Shown: positions 26,099 to 35,960 of the stretch, in pieces
Position numbering within the stretch: position 1 is the stretch's first letter
How the letters are laid out: every line of letters begins with the position of its first letter
Assembly (NCBI GenBank): GCA_002840555.1
Contig: PHBJ01000002.1
Location: 124,001 to 188,000, forward strand
Reading direction: 5' to 3'
DNA from: Deltaproteobacteria bacterium HGW-Deltaproteobacteria-13
GTDB lineage: Bacteria; Desulfobacterota; Syntrophia; Syntrophales; Smithellaceae
DNA length: 64,000 nt
The notes under the pieces: generated by a model
The model's input: the letters and a program-made list of their open reading frames with translations, nothing else
Told to the model about the DNA's origin: nothing
The model's database searches: none
Program-made: the position numbers and the translations under genes

Positions 26099-28579
26099 AT
26101 GCACAGACTATTAATTCCTCTTTTTCTTGCGTTGATGGCAGGTATTATTGCCGGCAGCTACTTCATTTCCTGCTATGACCTGTTATTCATTGCGGTTATT
26201 TTAAATCTTTTTTTTCTTCTGATAACAATCCGTAAAAAATGGCTCATCACAGGATTCTTTCTTATTCTGAGTTTTACTTTTTTGCTTGGCGTTTTTGACA
26301 TTCAAAAGCAGAATTATTTTATCGAAAACAGTCAAAGTATAGGCCGATACATCGATCAAGGCAAAGTTACCCTGGAAGGCACGGTCATAGAAAATCCTCT
26401 CGCCTACATAGATAAAAATGTTTTAATTGTACGCACTCTGCGTGTGATAAAAGACAAATCATATATTCCCGTTTCAGGCGATATTCGTCTGGCAATTCCA
26501 CCGGACTTAAATTTCCAGTACGGGGATTTTATCCGTTTCCATTCAACGCTGAAGAAAATACAAAGCTTTAAAAATCCCGGCAACTTTAATTACGAACGTA
26601 TTCTGAGTTTTCGGGGTATTTCCGCCTCCGGATTTATCAGCAATAGCTCGGGGATTATACTTCTGAGAAACAATTCGTTAAGTAGTATAAGACTGAAGCT
26701 GGAATCTTTCAGGCTTTACTTAAAACAAATTATTTACCGGAACGCCTCTTCGCCGCAAAGAGAAGTCCTGGAAGCCATGACGATCGGCAATCAAAATGAA
26801 ATTCCCGCGGATGTGCGGGACAATTTTAACAAAACGGGAACGTCGCACATTCTTTCCATCTCCGGCCTCCATATCGGGATGGTAGGAGCCATTACTTTTT
26901 TATTTATTTTTTTTATTCTAAAGATATCAGAATACATGATGCTCAGATTTAATGTGATTAAATTAGCGGCGACAGCGGCTTTTTTTATGGTATTGATTTA
27001 CGCCTGCATCGCGGGAATGGGAGTTGCCGTCATGCGAACGACTCTCATGGCGTTTATTTTCCTGATCGCTCTGCTCTTGGGAAAACAAAAAGACCTTTAC
27101 AATACTCTGGCGGCAGCAGGATTAATGATACTGGTTATTTCACCGGAAGCTGTCTTTGATATTTCATTTCAGCTTTCCTTTCTATCTGTTTTGGCGCTTA
27201 TTTATATTGTTCCGAGATTCAGTGATATTCCTTTCATGAAGCATTCAACCCTTCCTTTATGGATGCAAGGTGTTATCCGGTATCTCTATCTGTCGATTAT
27301 TGTCTGTCTCGCGGCAACAATCGGCACCCTGCCTTTTATCATGTATTATTTTAACCGCGTCTCTTCAGTGACCATTATTGCCAACCTGATTGCCGTTCCG
27401 CTTCTCGGCACCCTGACCTTGGCTATCTCCATGCTTTTCATTCTCAGCGCTTTCTTTTCCCCGGCAATTGCCGGTTATTTTATTAAACTGGCTTCTTACT
27501 TTACCGAATTATCCATCAATATCATCAATAAACTGGCGGCTCTTCCCTTCTCCTATTTCACCGCAACAACACCCAATATCATTGAAATTATATTCTTTTA
27601 TTTATTCATTTTTCTTGTCATTCAGTTTATTGATGAACGGAAGAAAAAAAACATAAAGGATGGGTTTTCCCCTGTCCGCTTTCGGATTTTAAAATATTTA
27701 CTGGTTATGACCATTATATTTTTTATTGCGGATACAACGTATCTGGCCGTCAGAGATAAATTTTCATCTGATTTAAAAATTACGGTTATGGATGTGGGTC
27801 AGGGAAATTCCAATCTCATCCAGTTTCCCGGCGGGAAAAAAATGGTGATAGATGGCGGCGGTTTTTCGGAGAGCTCTTTTGATGTAGGCAAAGCCGTTAT
27901 CGCTCCTTTTCTTTATCACCAGAGAATCAGCCATATCGATACGGCCGTGTTAAGCCATCCTCATCCCGATCATTTACTGGGACTTATTTACATTTTGAAT
28001 AATTTTGGCACAGGTCAGGTTTGGAAATCGAATCTACCGGTCGATTCAGAAACCTTTCCGGAATGGGAAAAAACGATCCGCCTTAATAACATTCATATCG
28101 ATCCGGTTTCCAATAAAGACCCTGAAAGGATATTGAACGGTGTCCGGGTGAAAGTCTTATGGCCGCCGGATTATTCTTTGCAAGACATTAACGATCTCTC
28201 TTATGGTGAGGCCAACGATTCTTCTCTGGTTTTAAAGATAACTTTCGGTAAAATAAATTTTCTTTTTCCGGGGGATATTTCAAGTGATATTGAAAAGCAG
28301 CTTATTCAATCCAAAGCGGATCTGCAAAGTGATGTTCTGGTGGTCCCTCATCACGGCTCAAATCATTCCAGCAGCGCCGAATTTATCAAAGCCGTCGCCT
28401 GCCGTTACGCAATCGTCAGTGCGGGAAAATCAAATGTCTTCAAGCATCCGCATCCTTCAGTTCTCGAGAGATATCAAGAAGCCGGCGTCATGGTTTTCCG
28501 TACTGACCGCGATGGGGCGATAAGTCTTACCACCGATGGCAACAATTTACATATCGATACATTTATCAAAAACAGATGA
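26099..28579 (+). CDS. comEC: DNA internalization-related competence protein ComEC/Rec2
   Basis: 826 residues, the inner-membrane channel for DNA uptake. An N-terminal DUF4131 domain with three hydrophobic segments comes first. The Competence domain follows, starting at TSHILSISGLHIGMVGAI, with many membrane helices. A C-terminal metallo-beta-lactamase domain (from about residue 560) has LKITVMDVGQGNSNLI, LSHPHPDH and VPHHGSNHSS. All three parts are present, as in B. subtilis ComEC and E. coli Rec2. It is divergent from the PilS-like gene and ends 9 bp from the convergent aminotransferase. Confidence 0.95.
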   Translation: MHRLLIPLFLALMAGIIAGSYFISCYDLLFIAVILNLFFLLITIRKKWLITGFFLILSFTFLLGVFDIQKQNYFIENSQSIGRYIDQGKVTLEGTVIENPLAYIDKNVLIVRTLRVIKDKSYIPVSGDIRLAIPPDLNFQYGDFIRFHSTLKKIQSFKNPGNFNYERILSFRGISASGFISNSSGIILLRNNSLSSIRLKLESFRLYLKQIIYRNASSPQREVLEAMTIGNQNEIPADVRDNFNKTGTSHILSISGLHIGMVGAITFLFIFFILKISEYMMLRFNVIKLAATAAFFMVLIYACIAGMGVAVMRTTLMAFIFLIALLLGKQKDLYNTLAAAGLMILVISPEAVFDISFQLSFLSVLALIYIVPRFSDIPFMKHSTLPLWMQGVIRYLYLSIIVCLAATIGTLPFIMYYFNRVSSVTIIANLIAVPLLGTLTLAISMLFILSAFFSPAIAGYFIKLASYFTELSINIINKLAALPFSYFTATTPNIIEIIFFYLFIFLVIQFIDERKKKNIKDGFSPVRFRILKYLLVMTIIFFIADTTYLAVRDKFSSDLKITVMDVGQGNSNLIQFPGGKKMVIDGGGFSESSFDVGKAVIAPFLYHQRISHIDTAVLSHPHPDHLLGLIYILNNFGTGQVWKSNLPVDSETFPEWEKTIRLNNIHIDPVSNKDPERILNGVRVKVLWPPDYSLQDINDLSYGEANDSSLVLKITFGKINFLFPGDISSDIEKQLIQSKADLQSDVLVVPHHGSNHSSSAEFIKAVACRYAIVSAGKSNVFKHPHPSVLERYQEAGVMVFRTDRDGAISLTTDGNNLHIDTFIKNR

Positions 28580-28588
28580 ACATCGCAT

Positions 28589-29770
28589 CTATCCGCATTC
28601 CGTGATTGCCTCCGCAAAACCTTGCATGGAATTGATGATCGTTGCGTCGTCGACACAGTATGCAATGCGGAAATATCCGGGGCAAGCAAAAGCGCTGCCA
28701 GGAACGACCAGAATATTTTTCTCTAACAGCTTTTTGACAAATTTCATATCATCCGGAATCGGGCTTTTGACAAAAAGATAAAACGCGCCTTGAGGTTTTT
28801 CAAACCGGTAACCGGCTTTTTTCAGACCGGAGCAAAGCATGTCGCGTTTTCTTTTATAAACGTTCACTTCAACTTTTGTGTTCTGAAGCCTGGCGACAAC
28901 TCTCTGCATCATAGCCGGCGCGTTCACGAAACCGCAAATCCGCGTACACATAATCAGGGCACTAACCAACTCGTCTGCATCTTCAATTTCCGGGTTGACC
29001 GCAATATATCCGATTCTCTCACCGGGGAGTGATAATGTTTTTGAGTAGGAATAGGCAATGATGCTGTTTTTGTAGAAGGAAAATATATTTGGCACTTTTA
29101 CCTTATCATAAACGATTTCACTGTAAGGCTCGTCGGAAACAAGATAGATTGCTTTTTTCAGTTCTTTGCTTTTTTTGACCAGCATCCGCGCCAGATCGGC
29201 AATGTTTTTTTCACTGTAAACCTTTCCCGTAGGATTATTGGGTGAATTAATTAACACCGCCTTGGTCTTATCATTGAGAGCCGCAGCAATTGCCGCAACA
29301 TCCAGCGAAAAGTCTTCTTTCGTGTTTACTTTTCTGAGGACACCGTCGTAATTGCCAATATATGCATTATATTCCATAAAAAAAGGAACCGGTACAATGA
29401 CTTCATCTTTCGGATCGAGCAGCGATTTAAAAATAACATTAAGGGCGCCCCCGGCTCCGCAGGACATGACGATATGATCACTGTCGAGTTTCAGGCCGTG
29501 TGTTTTATTTATTTTCGCGGCAACGGCCTGTCTGGTTTCCGGATAACCGGCGTTGGGCATGTACCCATGCTTATTATGAATAATTTCTTCCGCTATCTTT
29601 TTCAGTTCTTTTTTGAAATTCTCAGGCGGTTCCACATTGGGATTGCCCAGACTGAAATCATAAACCTTATCGGCGCCATGTTTCTTTTTCATCGCGATGC
29701 CTTCTTCAAACATTTTCCTGATCATTGAAGAATTGGACAGTGATGATTTAATTTTTTTAGCAATAGCCAT
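28589..29770 (-). CDS. Class I/II pyridoxal-phosphate aminotransferase (aspartate-type)
   Basis: 393 residues of fold type I. Motifs are YDFSLGNPNVEPP near the start, SCGAGGALNVIFKSLL (phosphate-binding region), NSPNNPTGKVYSE, LVSDEPYSEIVYD and YSYSKTLSLPGERIGY with the Schiff-base lysine (about residue 245). The family includes aspartate, alanine and aromatic aminotransferases, and the substrate cannot be assigned from sequence. It stands downstream of the NfeD-slipin group and converges on comEC. Confidence 0.9.
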   Translation of the reverse strand: MAIAKKIKSSLSNSSMIRKMFEEGIAMKKKHGADKVYDFSLGNPNVEPPENFKKELKKIAEEIIHNKHGYMPNAGYPETRQAVAAKINKTHGLKLDSDHIVMSCGAGGALNVIFKSLLDPKDEVIVPVPFFMEYNAYIGNYDGVLRKVNTKEDFSLDVAAIAAALNDKTKAVLINSPNNPTGKVYSEKNIADLARMLVKKSKELKKAIYLVSDEPYSEIVYDKVKVPNIFSFYKNSIIAYSYSKTLSLPGERIGYIAVNPEIEDADELVSALIMCTRICGFVNAPAMMQRVVARLQNTKVEVNVYKRKRDMLCSGLKKAGYRFEKPQGAFYLFVKSPIPDDMKFVKKLLEKNILVVPGSAFACPGYFRIAYCVDDATIINSMQGFAEAITECG

Positions 29771-29807
29771 ATTCGTAAATTCCGTTTTCTTAATTTTGGA
29801 CCAATGA

Positions 29808-30116
29808 TTATTTCTTTCGTCTTAATAGTATAAAGGCTCCCAGTAAAATCAGTATGGTCGGCAATAAATACTGTGAATATTTTGAGAGATCAAATCCATA
29901 TAATTCATTAATCAGGAATGCCGCTCCCGCGATCGTTATAAACCAGCCGCCAAAATCTCTGAATCTTTGAATGATGGTGGATAGTCCGATGACAATGATC
30001 AGTACCGGCCATGTCTGACCAAAACTATAGCTGGTTGTCTTGCTGATGAAAATCAACACCCCCAAAGTAATTAAAATAAGTCCGCCTGTAATCAGACTGC
30101 GCTTTTCGCTTGCCAT
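29808..30116 (-). CDS. Small membrane protein with LiaI/LiaF-like (DUF5668) transmembrane region
   Basis: 102 residues, four predicted membrane helices in two hairpins (LITGGLILITLGVLIFIS, WPVLIIVIGLSTII, GWFITIAGAAFLI, YLLPTILILLGAFILL), ending in RRKK. The pattern of repeated WPxxLIxxG/LLGxxLL segments is that of the LiaI-LiaF-like transmembrane domain. It follows slipin by 66 bp on the same strand, so a role in membrane-domain or envelope-stress physiology is plausible but unproven. Confidence 0.7.
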   Translation of the reverse strand: MASEKRSLITGGLILITLGVLIFISKTTSYSFGQTWPVLIIVIGLSTIIQRFRDFGGWFITIAGAAFLINELYGFDLSKYSQYLLPTILILLGAFILLRRKK

Positions 30117-30182
30117 AAGTTATCCCTCCAACAATAATTTATATTTTTTAAGACAGGAGTTCCTACTCCCGTCTTGCATCAG

Positions 30183-30947
30183 CTAAGATTTTTCCGCCAA
30201 TTTTAAAAACGGTTTGAATAAATCAATCGGTATCGGAAACACCGTTGTGGAATTGTTTTCCGAAGCGATCTGATTGAGCGTCTGCAAATAGCGCAATTGC
30301 AGCGACATGGGCTGAGTCTCCATGATCGCCGCCGCTTCAATCAGTTTTTGCGCCGCCTGGAATTCACCTTCCGCGTTGATGACTTTGGCTCGTCTCTCTC
30401 TTTCCGCTTCGGCCTGCTTGGCCATGGAACGTTTCATTTCTTCGGGTAAATCAATTTGCTTTACTTCTACAAGCGATACCTTGATGCCCCATGGTTCCGT
30501 ACTGCGATCCAGAATTTCCTGCAAGTGCATATTAATCTTCTCACGTTCGGAAAGAATACCATCCAGTTCCATCTGACCGCAAACACTTCGGAGAGTTGTC
30601 TGGGAAAGTTGAGAGGTGGCATAAAGATAGTTTTCTACATTGGTCACGGCGGAGTTGGCGTCCATCACGCGGAAATAAATAACCGCGCTGACTTTGATGG
30701 AAACGTTGTCTTTCGTGATAACATCCTGCGGCGGAACGTCCATGGTGATCGTCCGCATGTCTATTTTCACTACCCTGTCGATGCCGGGAATAATGATGAT
30801 CAGCCCCGGACCTTTTACGTCCCTGATACGGCCCAACCGGAAGACAACAGCCCTTTCGTATTCATTCAAGACACGGATTGCTGATGCCAAAAACATAACC
30901 ACCAGCACGACGACAACAATGAACGGCAAAGAAAAAGTGCCAACCAT
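30183..30947 (-). CDS. Slipin family protein (SPFH/stomatin-like)
   Basis: 254 residues. One N-terminal membrane helix ([16 protein letters not shown]) is followed by an SPFH domain ([54 protein letters not shown], then an Ala/Glu-rich helix [19 protein letters not shown]). These proteins form membrane scaffold oligomers. It directly follows the NfeD-type protease, the recurrent slipin-NfeD pairing. Confidence 0.92.
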   Translation of the reverse strand: MVGTFSLPFIVVVVLVVMFLASAIRVLNEYERAVVFRLGRIRDVKGPGLIIIIPGIDRVVKIDMRTITMDVPPQDVITKDNVSIKVSAVIYFRVMDANSAVTNVENYLYATSQLSQTTLRSVCGQMELDGILSEREKINMHLQEILDRSTEPWGIKVSLVEVKQIDLPEEMKRSMAKQAEAERERRAKVINAEGEFQAAQKLIEAAAIMETQPMSLQLRYLQTLNQIASENNSTTVFPIPIDLFKPFLKLAEKS

Positions 30948-30983
30948 TTTAAGTTCCTCCCTTACTTACCTAAAAGATTATTG

Positions 30984-32285
30984 TTATTTATTTATTTCTT
31001 CAACAATTAAATTTAATCCATCAACCTTGACGACTCTTACTTTTGCGCCTTTTTTAACCGGTTTTTCGCTTTTCGCGCTCCAATATTCTCCCCGGGTAAA
31101 TACCTTCCCTTCATCGGCAATGTCTGTCAGCGCCTCTATTTCGTCACCGACCATGGCCTCTGCGCCGGTAAAATGTTTCCTCATTTGCGCTTGAACCGCC
31201 AACCAAATCACCACAATAAAAAAACCCGAAGCTACGAGAATTGCGGGAATCAGCACCTGTAAAGAAATACGCAGGGCGGGCTCCGATGTATCAAACAGTA
31301 ATAATGATCCCATAATCAATGAAATGATACCTCCCACCGTCAGCATGCCGTGACTCATAACTTTTATCTCCGCGATAAATAAAATTACACCGAAAATTAT
31401 CATTAAAATTCCCGTATAATTCACCGGCAGGGTGGACAACCCGAAAAATGCAAGCAAGAGTGATATGCCGCCGATGACTCCGGGCAATATCGCGCCGGGA
31501 GTGGAGAGTTCGAAATAAAGTCCCGCCAGGCCTATCAATAAAAGAATGTAAGAAATATTGGGGTCGGAAATAGCCGCAAGAATACCCTGGCGCGTTCCCA
31601 TTTTTTTATTATTAATTACCGCGCTTTTTGTTGATATTTTCTTTTTCCCGCTGACCAGATTTACTTCTTTCTGATCAATGGCAACCAGAAGCTTTTCAAT
31701 ATCGGGAGCCACAAAATCAATAACTTTTAACTTGAGCGCTTCTTCGGCGGTGATCGATTCGCTTTTGCGCACTGCTTTTTCCACCCATTCTCCCGAACGT
31801 CCTCTGGTCAGGGCAATGCTGCGGGCGTAAGCGGCGGCGTCATTTTCCACTTTTTCGGACATGGTTTTATCCATTTTTTCCGCGCCGCCAATACCGATCG
31901 AAACCGGGTGAGCGGCGCCGATATTTGTACCGGGAGCCATCGCGGCGATATGGGCGGCTTCCGTGATAATGACTCCCGCAGAAGCGGCCCGGGCGCCCGA
32001 GGGAGAAACAAAAACGATTACCGGCAGGGGCGCGTTGAGAATGCTTTTGGCTATATCGCGCATCGCCGTATCCATTCCTCCCGGCGTGTCGAGTAATATG
32101 ATCAAACCTTCGGCTTTATCTTTTTGAGCATCTGCAATGCTGCCGGCAATATATTTTGCCGTCGGTGTTGTGATGATGCCATCAACCGTAATGACATTAA
32201 ACACAGGATTTTTTTCCTGAGCCCCCGCTAAAACAGCGGCAAACATTAAAATGGCTATCAATGCGTATTTAATTTTCATGAACAT
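30984..32285 (-). CDS. NfeD family membrane-bound serine protease
   Basis: 433 residues. A cleavable signal (MKIKYALIAILMFAAVLAGAQ) precedes a ClpP-class Ser-Lys protease domain (residues 25-220: LLDTPGGMDTAMRDIAKSI, SPSGARAASAGVIITEAAHI with the catalytic Ser, TRGRSGEWVEKAVRKSESI with the Lys). About four membrane helices (250-360) and a C-terminal NfeD OB-fold (GDEIEALTDIADEGKVF, GAKVRVVKVDGLNLIVEE) follow. This is the long form of NfeD, which in archaeal homologues cleaves the stomatin C terminus. The adjacent slipin is the likely partner. Confidence 0.92.
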   Translation of the reverse strand: MFMKIKYALIAILMFAAVLAGAQEKNPVFNVITVDGIITTPTAKYIAGSIADAQKDKAEGLIILLDTPGGMDTAMRDIAKSILNAPLPVIVFVSPSGARAASAGVIITEAAHIAAMAPGTNIGAAHPVSIGIGGAEKMDKTMSEKVENDAAAYARSIALTRGRSGEWVEKAVRKSESITAEEALKLKVIDFVAPDIEKLLVAIDQKEVNLVSGKKKISTKSAVINNKKMGTRQGILAAISDPNISYILLLIGLAGLYFELSTPGAILPGVIGGISLLLAFFGLSTLPVNYTGILMIIFGVILFIAEIKVMSHGMLTVGGIISLIMGSLLLFDTSEPALRISLQVLIPAILVASGFFIVVIWLAVQAQMRKHFTGAEAMVGDEIEALTDIADEGKVFTRGEYWSAKSEKPVKKGAKVRVVKVDGLNLIVEEINK

Positions 32286-32318
32286 GGGTCCACCTCTTTT
32301 GTTTGCACCAAGGAATCA

Positions 32319-33032
32319 TTAAAGATTTATTTCCTTCATGATCATCTGGACATCTTCCCAGACCGGTCTTTTAGCCGACGGGTTTCGTAAAAGATATGCC
32401 GGATGATATGTCGGCATTAATTTTATTCCCTCATACAAATGAAAACGTCCTCGCAACGCGGATATGGGAATATCGGAATTCAGAAGTGTCTTGGCGGCAA
32501 AAGTTCCCAAAGCGCATATGATTTTCGGTGAAATAATCTGCAGTTGTTTTTTTAAAAACGGTTCGCATTTACTTATTTCATCGGGCAGCGGGTTGCGATT
32601 GTTTGGCGGCCGGCATTTGAGTATATTGCAGATATAAACATCCTTGCGCTGAAGTTGCATGCCCTTAACGATGATATCTGTTAACAACTGCCCGGCCCGG
32701 CCAACAAAAGGCAGGCCCTGCTCATCTTCATCAGCGCCGGGCGCTTCTCCGACAAAAACTATTTTCGCATCCGGATTGCCATCGCCAAAAACAAGGTTCT
32801 TCCTTGTTTTCCCAAGAGGACAGAGATGACAATCAGCCATATTCTGACAAACATCTTTCAACAGTTCTTCTTTGGTTTTTATGGTTTTCCGATCCTCTTT
32901 TACCGGTTTAACGGCAGCCCGACGCGCTTTCTTCCATTCAATTCCGGCAGACAAACTGTCATGATTTACCACCTGTCCCTTGAGTGCTTTTACCGCTTTG
33001 AGTAATTCCGTTTGTAATTCGTTTCTTGCCAA
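32319..33032 (-). CDS. Uracil-DNA glycosylase, family 4 (iron-sulfur type)
   Basis: 237 residues. Removes uracil from DNA. Motif A is GEAPGADEDEQGLPFVGRAG and motif B is MPTYHPAYLLRNPSAKRPVW. The four iron-sulfur Cys are in MADCHLCPLG and, further on, in ICNILKCRPP and near CEPFL. An N-terminal extension of about 70 charged residues is common in this family. It lies 19 bp after coaBC on the same strand. Confidence 0.93.
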   Translation of the reverse strand: MARNELQTELLKAVKALKGQVVNHDSLSAGIEWKKARRAAVKPVKEDRKTIKTKEELLKDVCQNMADCHLCPLGKTRKNLVFGDGNPDAKIVFVGEAPGADEDEQGLPFVGRAGQLLTDIIVKGMQLQRKDVYICNILKCRPPNNRNPLPDEISKCEPFLKKQLQIISPKIICALGTFAAKTLLNSDIPISALRGRFHLYEGIKLMPTYHPAYLLRNPSAKRPVWEDVQMIMKEINL

Positions 33033-33051
33033 ATTTTAAAATGTTCTCCCA

Positions 33052-34263
33052 TTAATTTTTGATATTACTTTTTTTGCTCATGATCTTTTTGACACGATCA
33101 AGAATGGCTCCGGCAGCTTCGATTTTTGTCATTTTTCCGAAAGATTCGCATTCACCTGTACGATCAATGATTGTTATCACATTGGTATCCGTGCGGAAGC
33201 CGGCGCCCTCCTCCTGTAAATTGTTGGCAACAATTAAATCCATATTTTTTTTCTTCAATTTATCCCTGGCATTGGCCAATAAATTTTGTGTTTCCATCGC
33301 AAAGCCAACCAATACGCGGTTGCCTTTATTCTTTCCAATATCGGCTATGATATCCGGATTTATTTCCAGTTCCAGGGAAAGCGCTTTCTTATCTTTTTTA
33401 ATTTTTTCCTTAGCCAGTGTTTTGGGACAATAATCGGCGACAGCCGCAGCCTTGATGATGATATCCGCGTTTCTGTAATGAGTCATAACGGCTTTGTGCA
33501 TCTCTTTTGCCGTGCGTACCTTGATTATTTTTTCCGCCGCCGGTAAGGGCAAATTTGCCGGACCGCTGATCAACGTAATATTTGCGCCGCGCCTGTGCGC
33601 CGCAACAGCCAATGCGTAGCCCATCTTTCCCGATGATAAATTAGTAATAAAACGCACCGGATCAAGCGGTTCCTCGGTAGGGCCGGCGGTAATCAATATC
33701 CTTGCCCCTTTAAAATCTTTTGGGGTTAGAAGCGTTTTTATTTCTTCGATGATGTCCGCAATATCCGGCAGGCGGCCTTTCCCCGCCGTCTTACAGGCCA
33801 ACTCCCCTTCCGCGCTGTCCATGATGACATAACCGGTTTTTTTCAGCTTATTGATGTTTTCCTGAACGATGGGGTTGGACAACATTTTATCGTTCATTGC
33901 CGGACAAATCAGTGTTGGCTTTGATTGCGCCATCATCGTGGTGGAAAGCAGATCATCGCCGATGCCGGAAGCAATTTTTCCGATTATATTTGCCGTGGCC
34001 GGCGCGATAACAAAAGCATCGGCAAATTCAGCAAGCGAGATGTGAGCCATATCGTATTGATCCGCCGGCACAAACATATCCGTATAGACCTGATTGCGAG
34101 AAAGCGTTTGCATGGTTAAAGGGGTGATGAATTCCATCGCACTTTTGGTCATCATTACTTTGACCAGCGCCCCTTCTTTCACGAGCGTGCGAATTAATTC
34201 CGCCGCTTTGTATGCGGCAATCCCGCCGGTAATACCGAGAACAATTTTTTTATTGGTAAGCAT
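33052..34263 (-). CDS. coaBC: Bifunctional phosphopantothenoylcysteine decarboxylase/phosphopantothenate-cysteine ligase
   Basis: 403 residues. The N-terminal CoaC flavoprotein (1-180) has GGIAAYKAAELIRTL, His in MAHISLAEFAD and PAMNDKMLSNPIVQ. The C-terminal CoaB domain (190-400) has ITAGPTEEPLDPVRFITNLSSGKMGYALA and KIKKDKKALSLEL. Both steps lie between phosphopantothenate and phosphopantetheine in CoA synthesis. With panE at the other end of the window, two steps of this pathway are visible. Confidence 0.96.
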   Translation of the reverse strand: MLTNKKIVLGITGGIAAYKAAELIRTLVKEGALVKVMMTKSAMEFITPLTMQTLSRNQVYTDMFVPADQYDMAHISLAEFADAFVIAPATANIIGKIASGIGDDLLSTTMMAQSKPTLICPAMNDKMLSNPIVQENINKLKKTGYVIMDSAEGELACKTAGKGRLPDIADIIEEIKTLLTPKDFKGARILITAGPTEEPLDPVRFITNLSSGKMGYALAVAAHRRGANITLISGPANLPLPAAEKIIKVRTAKEMHKAVMTHYRNADIIIKAAAVADYCPKTLAKEKIKKDKKALSLELEINPDIIADIGKNKGNRVLVGFAMETQNLLANARDKLKKKNMDLIVANNLQEEGAGFRTDTNVITIIDRTGECESFGKMTKIEAAGAILDRVKKIMSKKSNIKN

Positions 34264-34423
34264 ATTTCCAATCTTTCCAGTATATTTTATTGGACTGATT
34301 TAATGAAAACAGCCGCGCGAATACGACTCTTATTTTCGAAATATAACAGTGCTTCCTGACAATATCAAGGCATAATTATATGTATATCTTCGTAATATTC
34401 CGCAAGATATGAACAGATTTATC

Positions 34424-34452
34424 TTGCAAATCGTTTTAAAAGTTATTATAAG
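34424..34452 (+). promoter_or_regulatory. Candidate sigma-70 promoter for the M23 peptidase gene
   Basis: TTGCAA (34424-34429) and TATAAG (34447-34452) are separated by 17 bases, about 40 bases before the ATG at 34492. AGGAGA precedes that ATG. Good spacing and near-consensus boxes make this a likely promoter. Confidence 0.5.
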
Positions 34453-34491
34453 CCGCGCAGTCGCAGCATTTTACAACTTTAGGAGATTATT

Positions 34492-35808
34492 ATGAAAAAA
34501 TTCCGTTTATATATAGAAATTTTTGCCGCAATATTAGTCCTCGCCGTTTTAGTCTGGATTTTTTTCGGCAGTTATCTGGAAGCTGGAAAACCTGAAATAA
34601 AATTCGATCAGGAAGTTAAAGCTGTCGGCAAGCAAAAAACCATCGGAATTATTTTCTCCGATTCCAAAAGCGGTCTCTCCCGTTTAAGCGTAGAAATAAT
34701 TCAGGATAATAAAGGCCAGATTCTGTCCGATAAGAAAATCCCCGCAAGAGGAAAGCAACTGGAGAAGGTATCCCTGAATATCAATGCGGGAGAGCTGAAG
34801 CTGCATGACGGTCCCGCTGTAATTAAAATTACAGCAACAGACCATTCTCTTTTTGAAAATCAAACCGTTTTATCCCAGGCGGTAAAAATTGACACGGTGC
34901 CGCCGCAGATCAATCTTCTGAAAAATACAAATTATTTAAATCAGGGCGGCACGGGATTCGTCGCTTACCAGTCATCTAAAGCTATCGCTTCCACGGGCGT
35001 TTATGTGAATGATTTATTTATTCCGGCCCATACCATATCACTTCATAACACACCGTCTTACATCGCTTATTTTGCGGTGCCGATTGACGCGGATAAAACA
35101 AAAACAAGAATCATGATCTTTGCCCGTGATGAAGCGGGCAATGAAACAAATATCGGACTGCCCTGTGTCATTAAGGAAAAGAAATTCCGGGCCGATAAAA
35201 TGAATTTAAGCGAAAATTTTTTAAGGCAAAAAATGCCGGAATTTCAGGCAATGGTTCCCTCGCTAAAAGACAAAACGCCTCTGGAGGTATTTGTCTATAT
35301 CAATTCTCAGATGCGCAATGAAAATTTCCAGACCATACAAAAGATCTGTCAGAAGTCGTCTCCCAAAGAACTTTGGGAAGGCACTTTCCTCCGTATGAGT
35401 AATGCCTCTCCGATGGCCCTTTTCGGCGATAAGCGATCTTATATGGTTGACAAAAAAGCTGTCGCGGAATCTGTTCATACAGGCGTTGATCTGGCTTCTA
35501 CCGCTCATGCGGCTATCGAAGCGGCCAACAAAGGCATTGTGGTTTTTACCGGCGCTTTGGGCATTTACGGTAATGCCGTTGTTATTGATCACGGCCTCGG
35601 GTTATTCAGCCTTTACGGACATTTATCCACTATTGATACGACGGTCGGGAAAAATGTTGCCAAGGGTGAAGTGATAGGACATTCCGGCATTTCAGGCCTC
35701 GCGGGAGGAGATCATCTACATTTCAGCATTTTAGTCGGCGGACAATTTGTCAACCCGCAGGAATGGTGGGATCCTCACTGGATTAAAGACAATATAACGA
35801 AGGAATAG
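34492..35808 (+). CDS. M23 family metallopeptidase (LytM-type)
   Basis: 438 residues. An N-terminal membrane anchor (residues 5-24) is followed by about 250 residues of beta-rich linker with no recognised domain (Ig-like strands near 34-140). The C-terminal LytM domain carries the Zn-binding HTGVD, then GNAVVIDHGLGLFSLYGHLS and HLHFSI, so the HxxxD and HxH metal set is complete. Expected to cut peptidoglycan cross-links or act as a hydrolase activator in the periplasm. It is monocistronic and convergent with rapZ. Confidence 0.92.
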   Translation: MKKFRLYIEIFAAILVLAVLVWIFFGSYLEAGKPEIKFDQEVKAVGKQKTIGIIFSDSKSGLSRLSVEIIQDNKGQILSDKKIPARGKQLEKVSLNINAGELKLHDGPAVIKITATDHSLFENQTVLSQAVKIDTVPPQINLLKNTNYLNQGGTGFVAYQSSKAIASTGVYVNDLFIPAHTISLHNTPSYIAYFAVPIDADKTKTRIMIFARDEAGNETNIGLPCVIKEKKFRADKMNLSENFLRQKMPEFQAMVPSLKDKTPLEVFVYINSQMRNENFQTIQKICQKSSPKELWEGTFLRMSNASPMALFGDKRSYMVDKKAVAESVHTGVDLASTAHAAIEAANKGIVVFTGALGIYGNAVVIDHGLGLFSLYGHLSTIDTTVGKNVAKGEVIGHSGISGLAGGDHLHFSILVGGQFVNPQEWWDPHWIKDNITKE

Positions 35809-35821
35809 ATTTATATTCCCA

Positions 35822-35937
35822 TTCTCAATCAAAGGGTATTTTTGCCCGCCCGGCGCACATCGGGGGTGTCGGCTTTCAATACTCCTCGTCGTCTCGGCGC
35901 AGCCGCGTATTATTAACTTTTAAAAATGGATTGAGAA
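35822..35937. repeat. Dyad-rich intergenic block between the M23 gene and rapZ
   Basis: A 116-bp GC-rich island in AT-rich surroundings, bounded by TTCTCAATC (35822-35830) and its inverted copy GATTGAGAA (35929-35937). T and A runs lie just inside the ends. It lies in the gap between two convergent stop codons and contains no ORF of note. It may be a palindromic repeat element or a bidirectional terminator. I see no second copy in this window. Confidence 0.4.
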
Positions 35938-35960
35938 AAAACCGTGTTAAAAATATTTCG

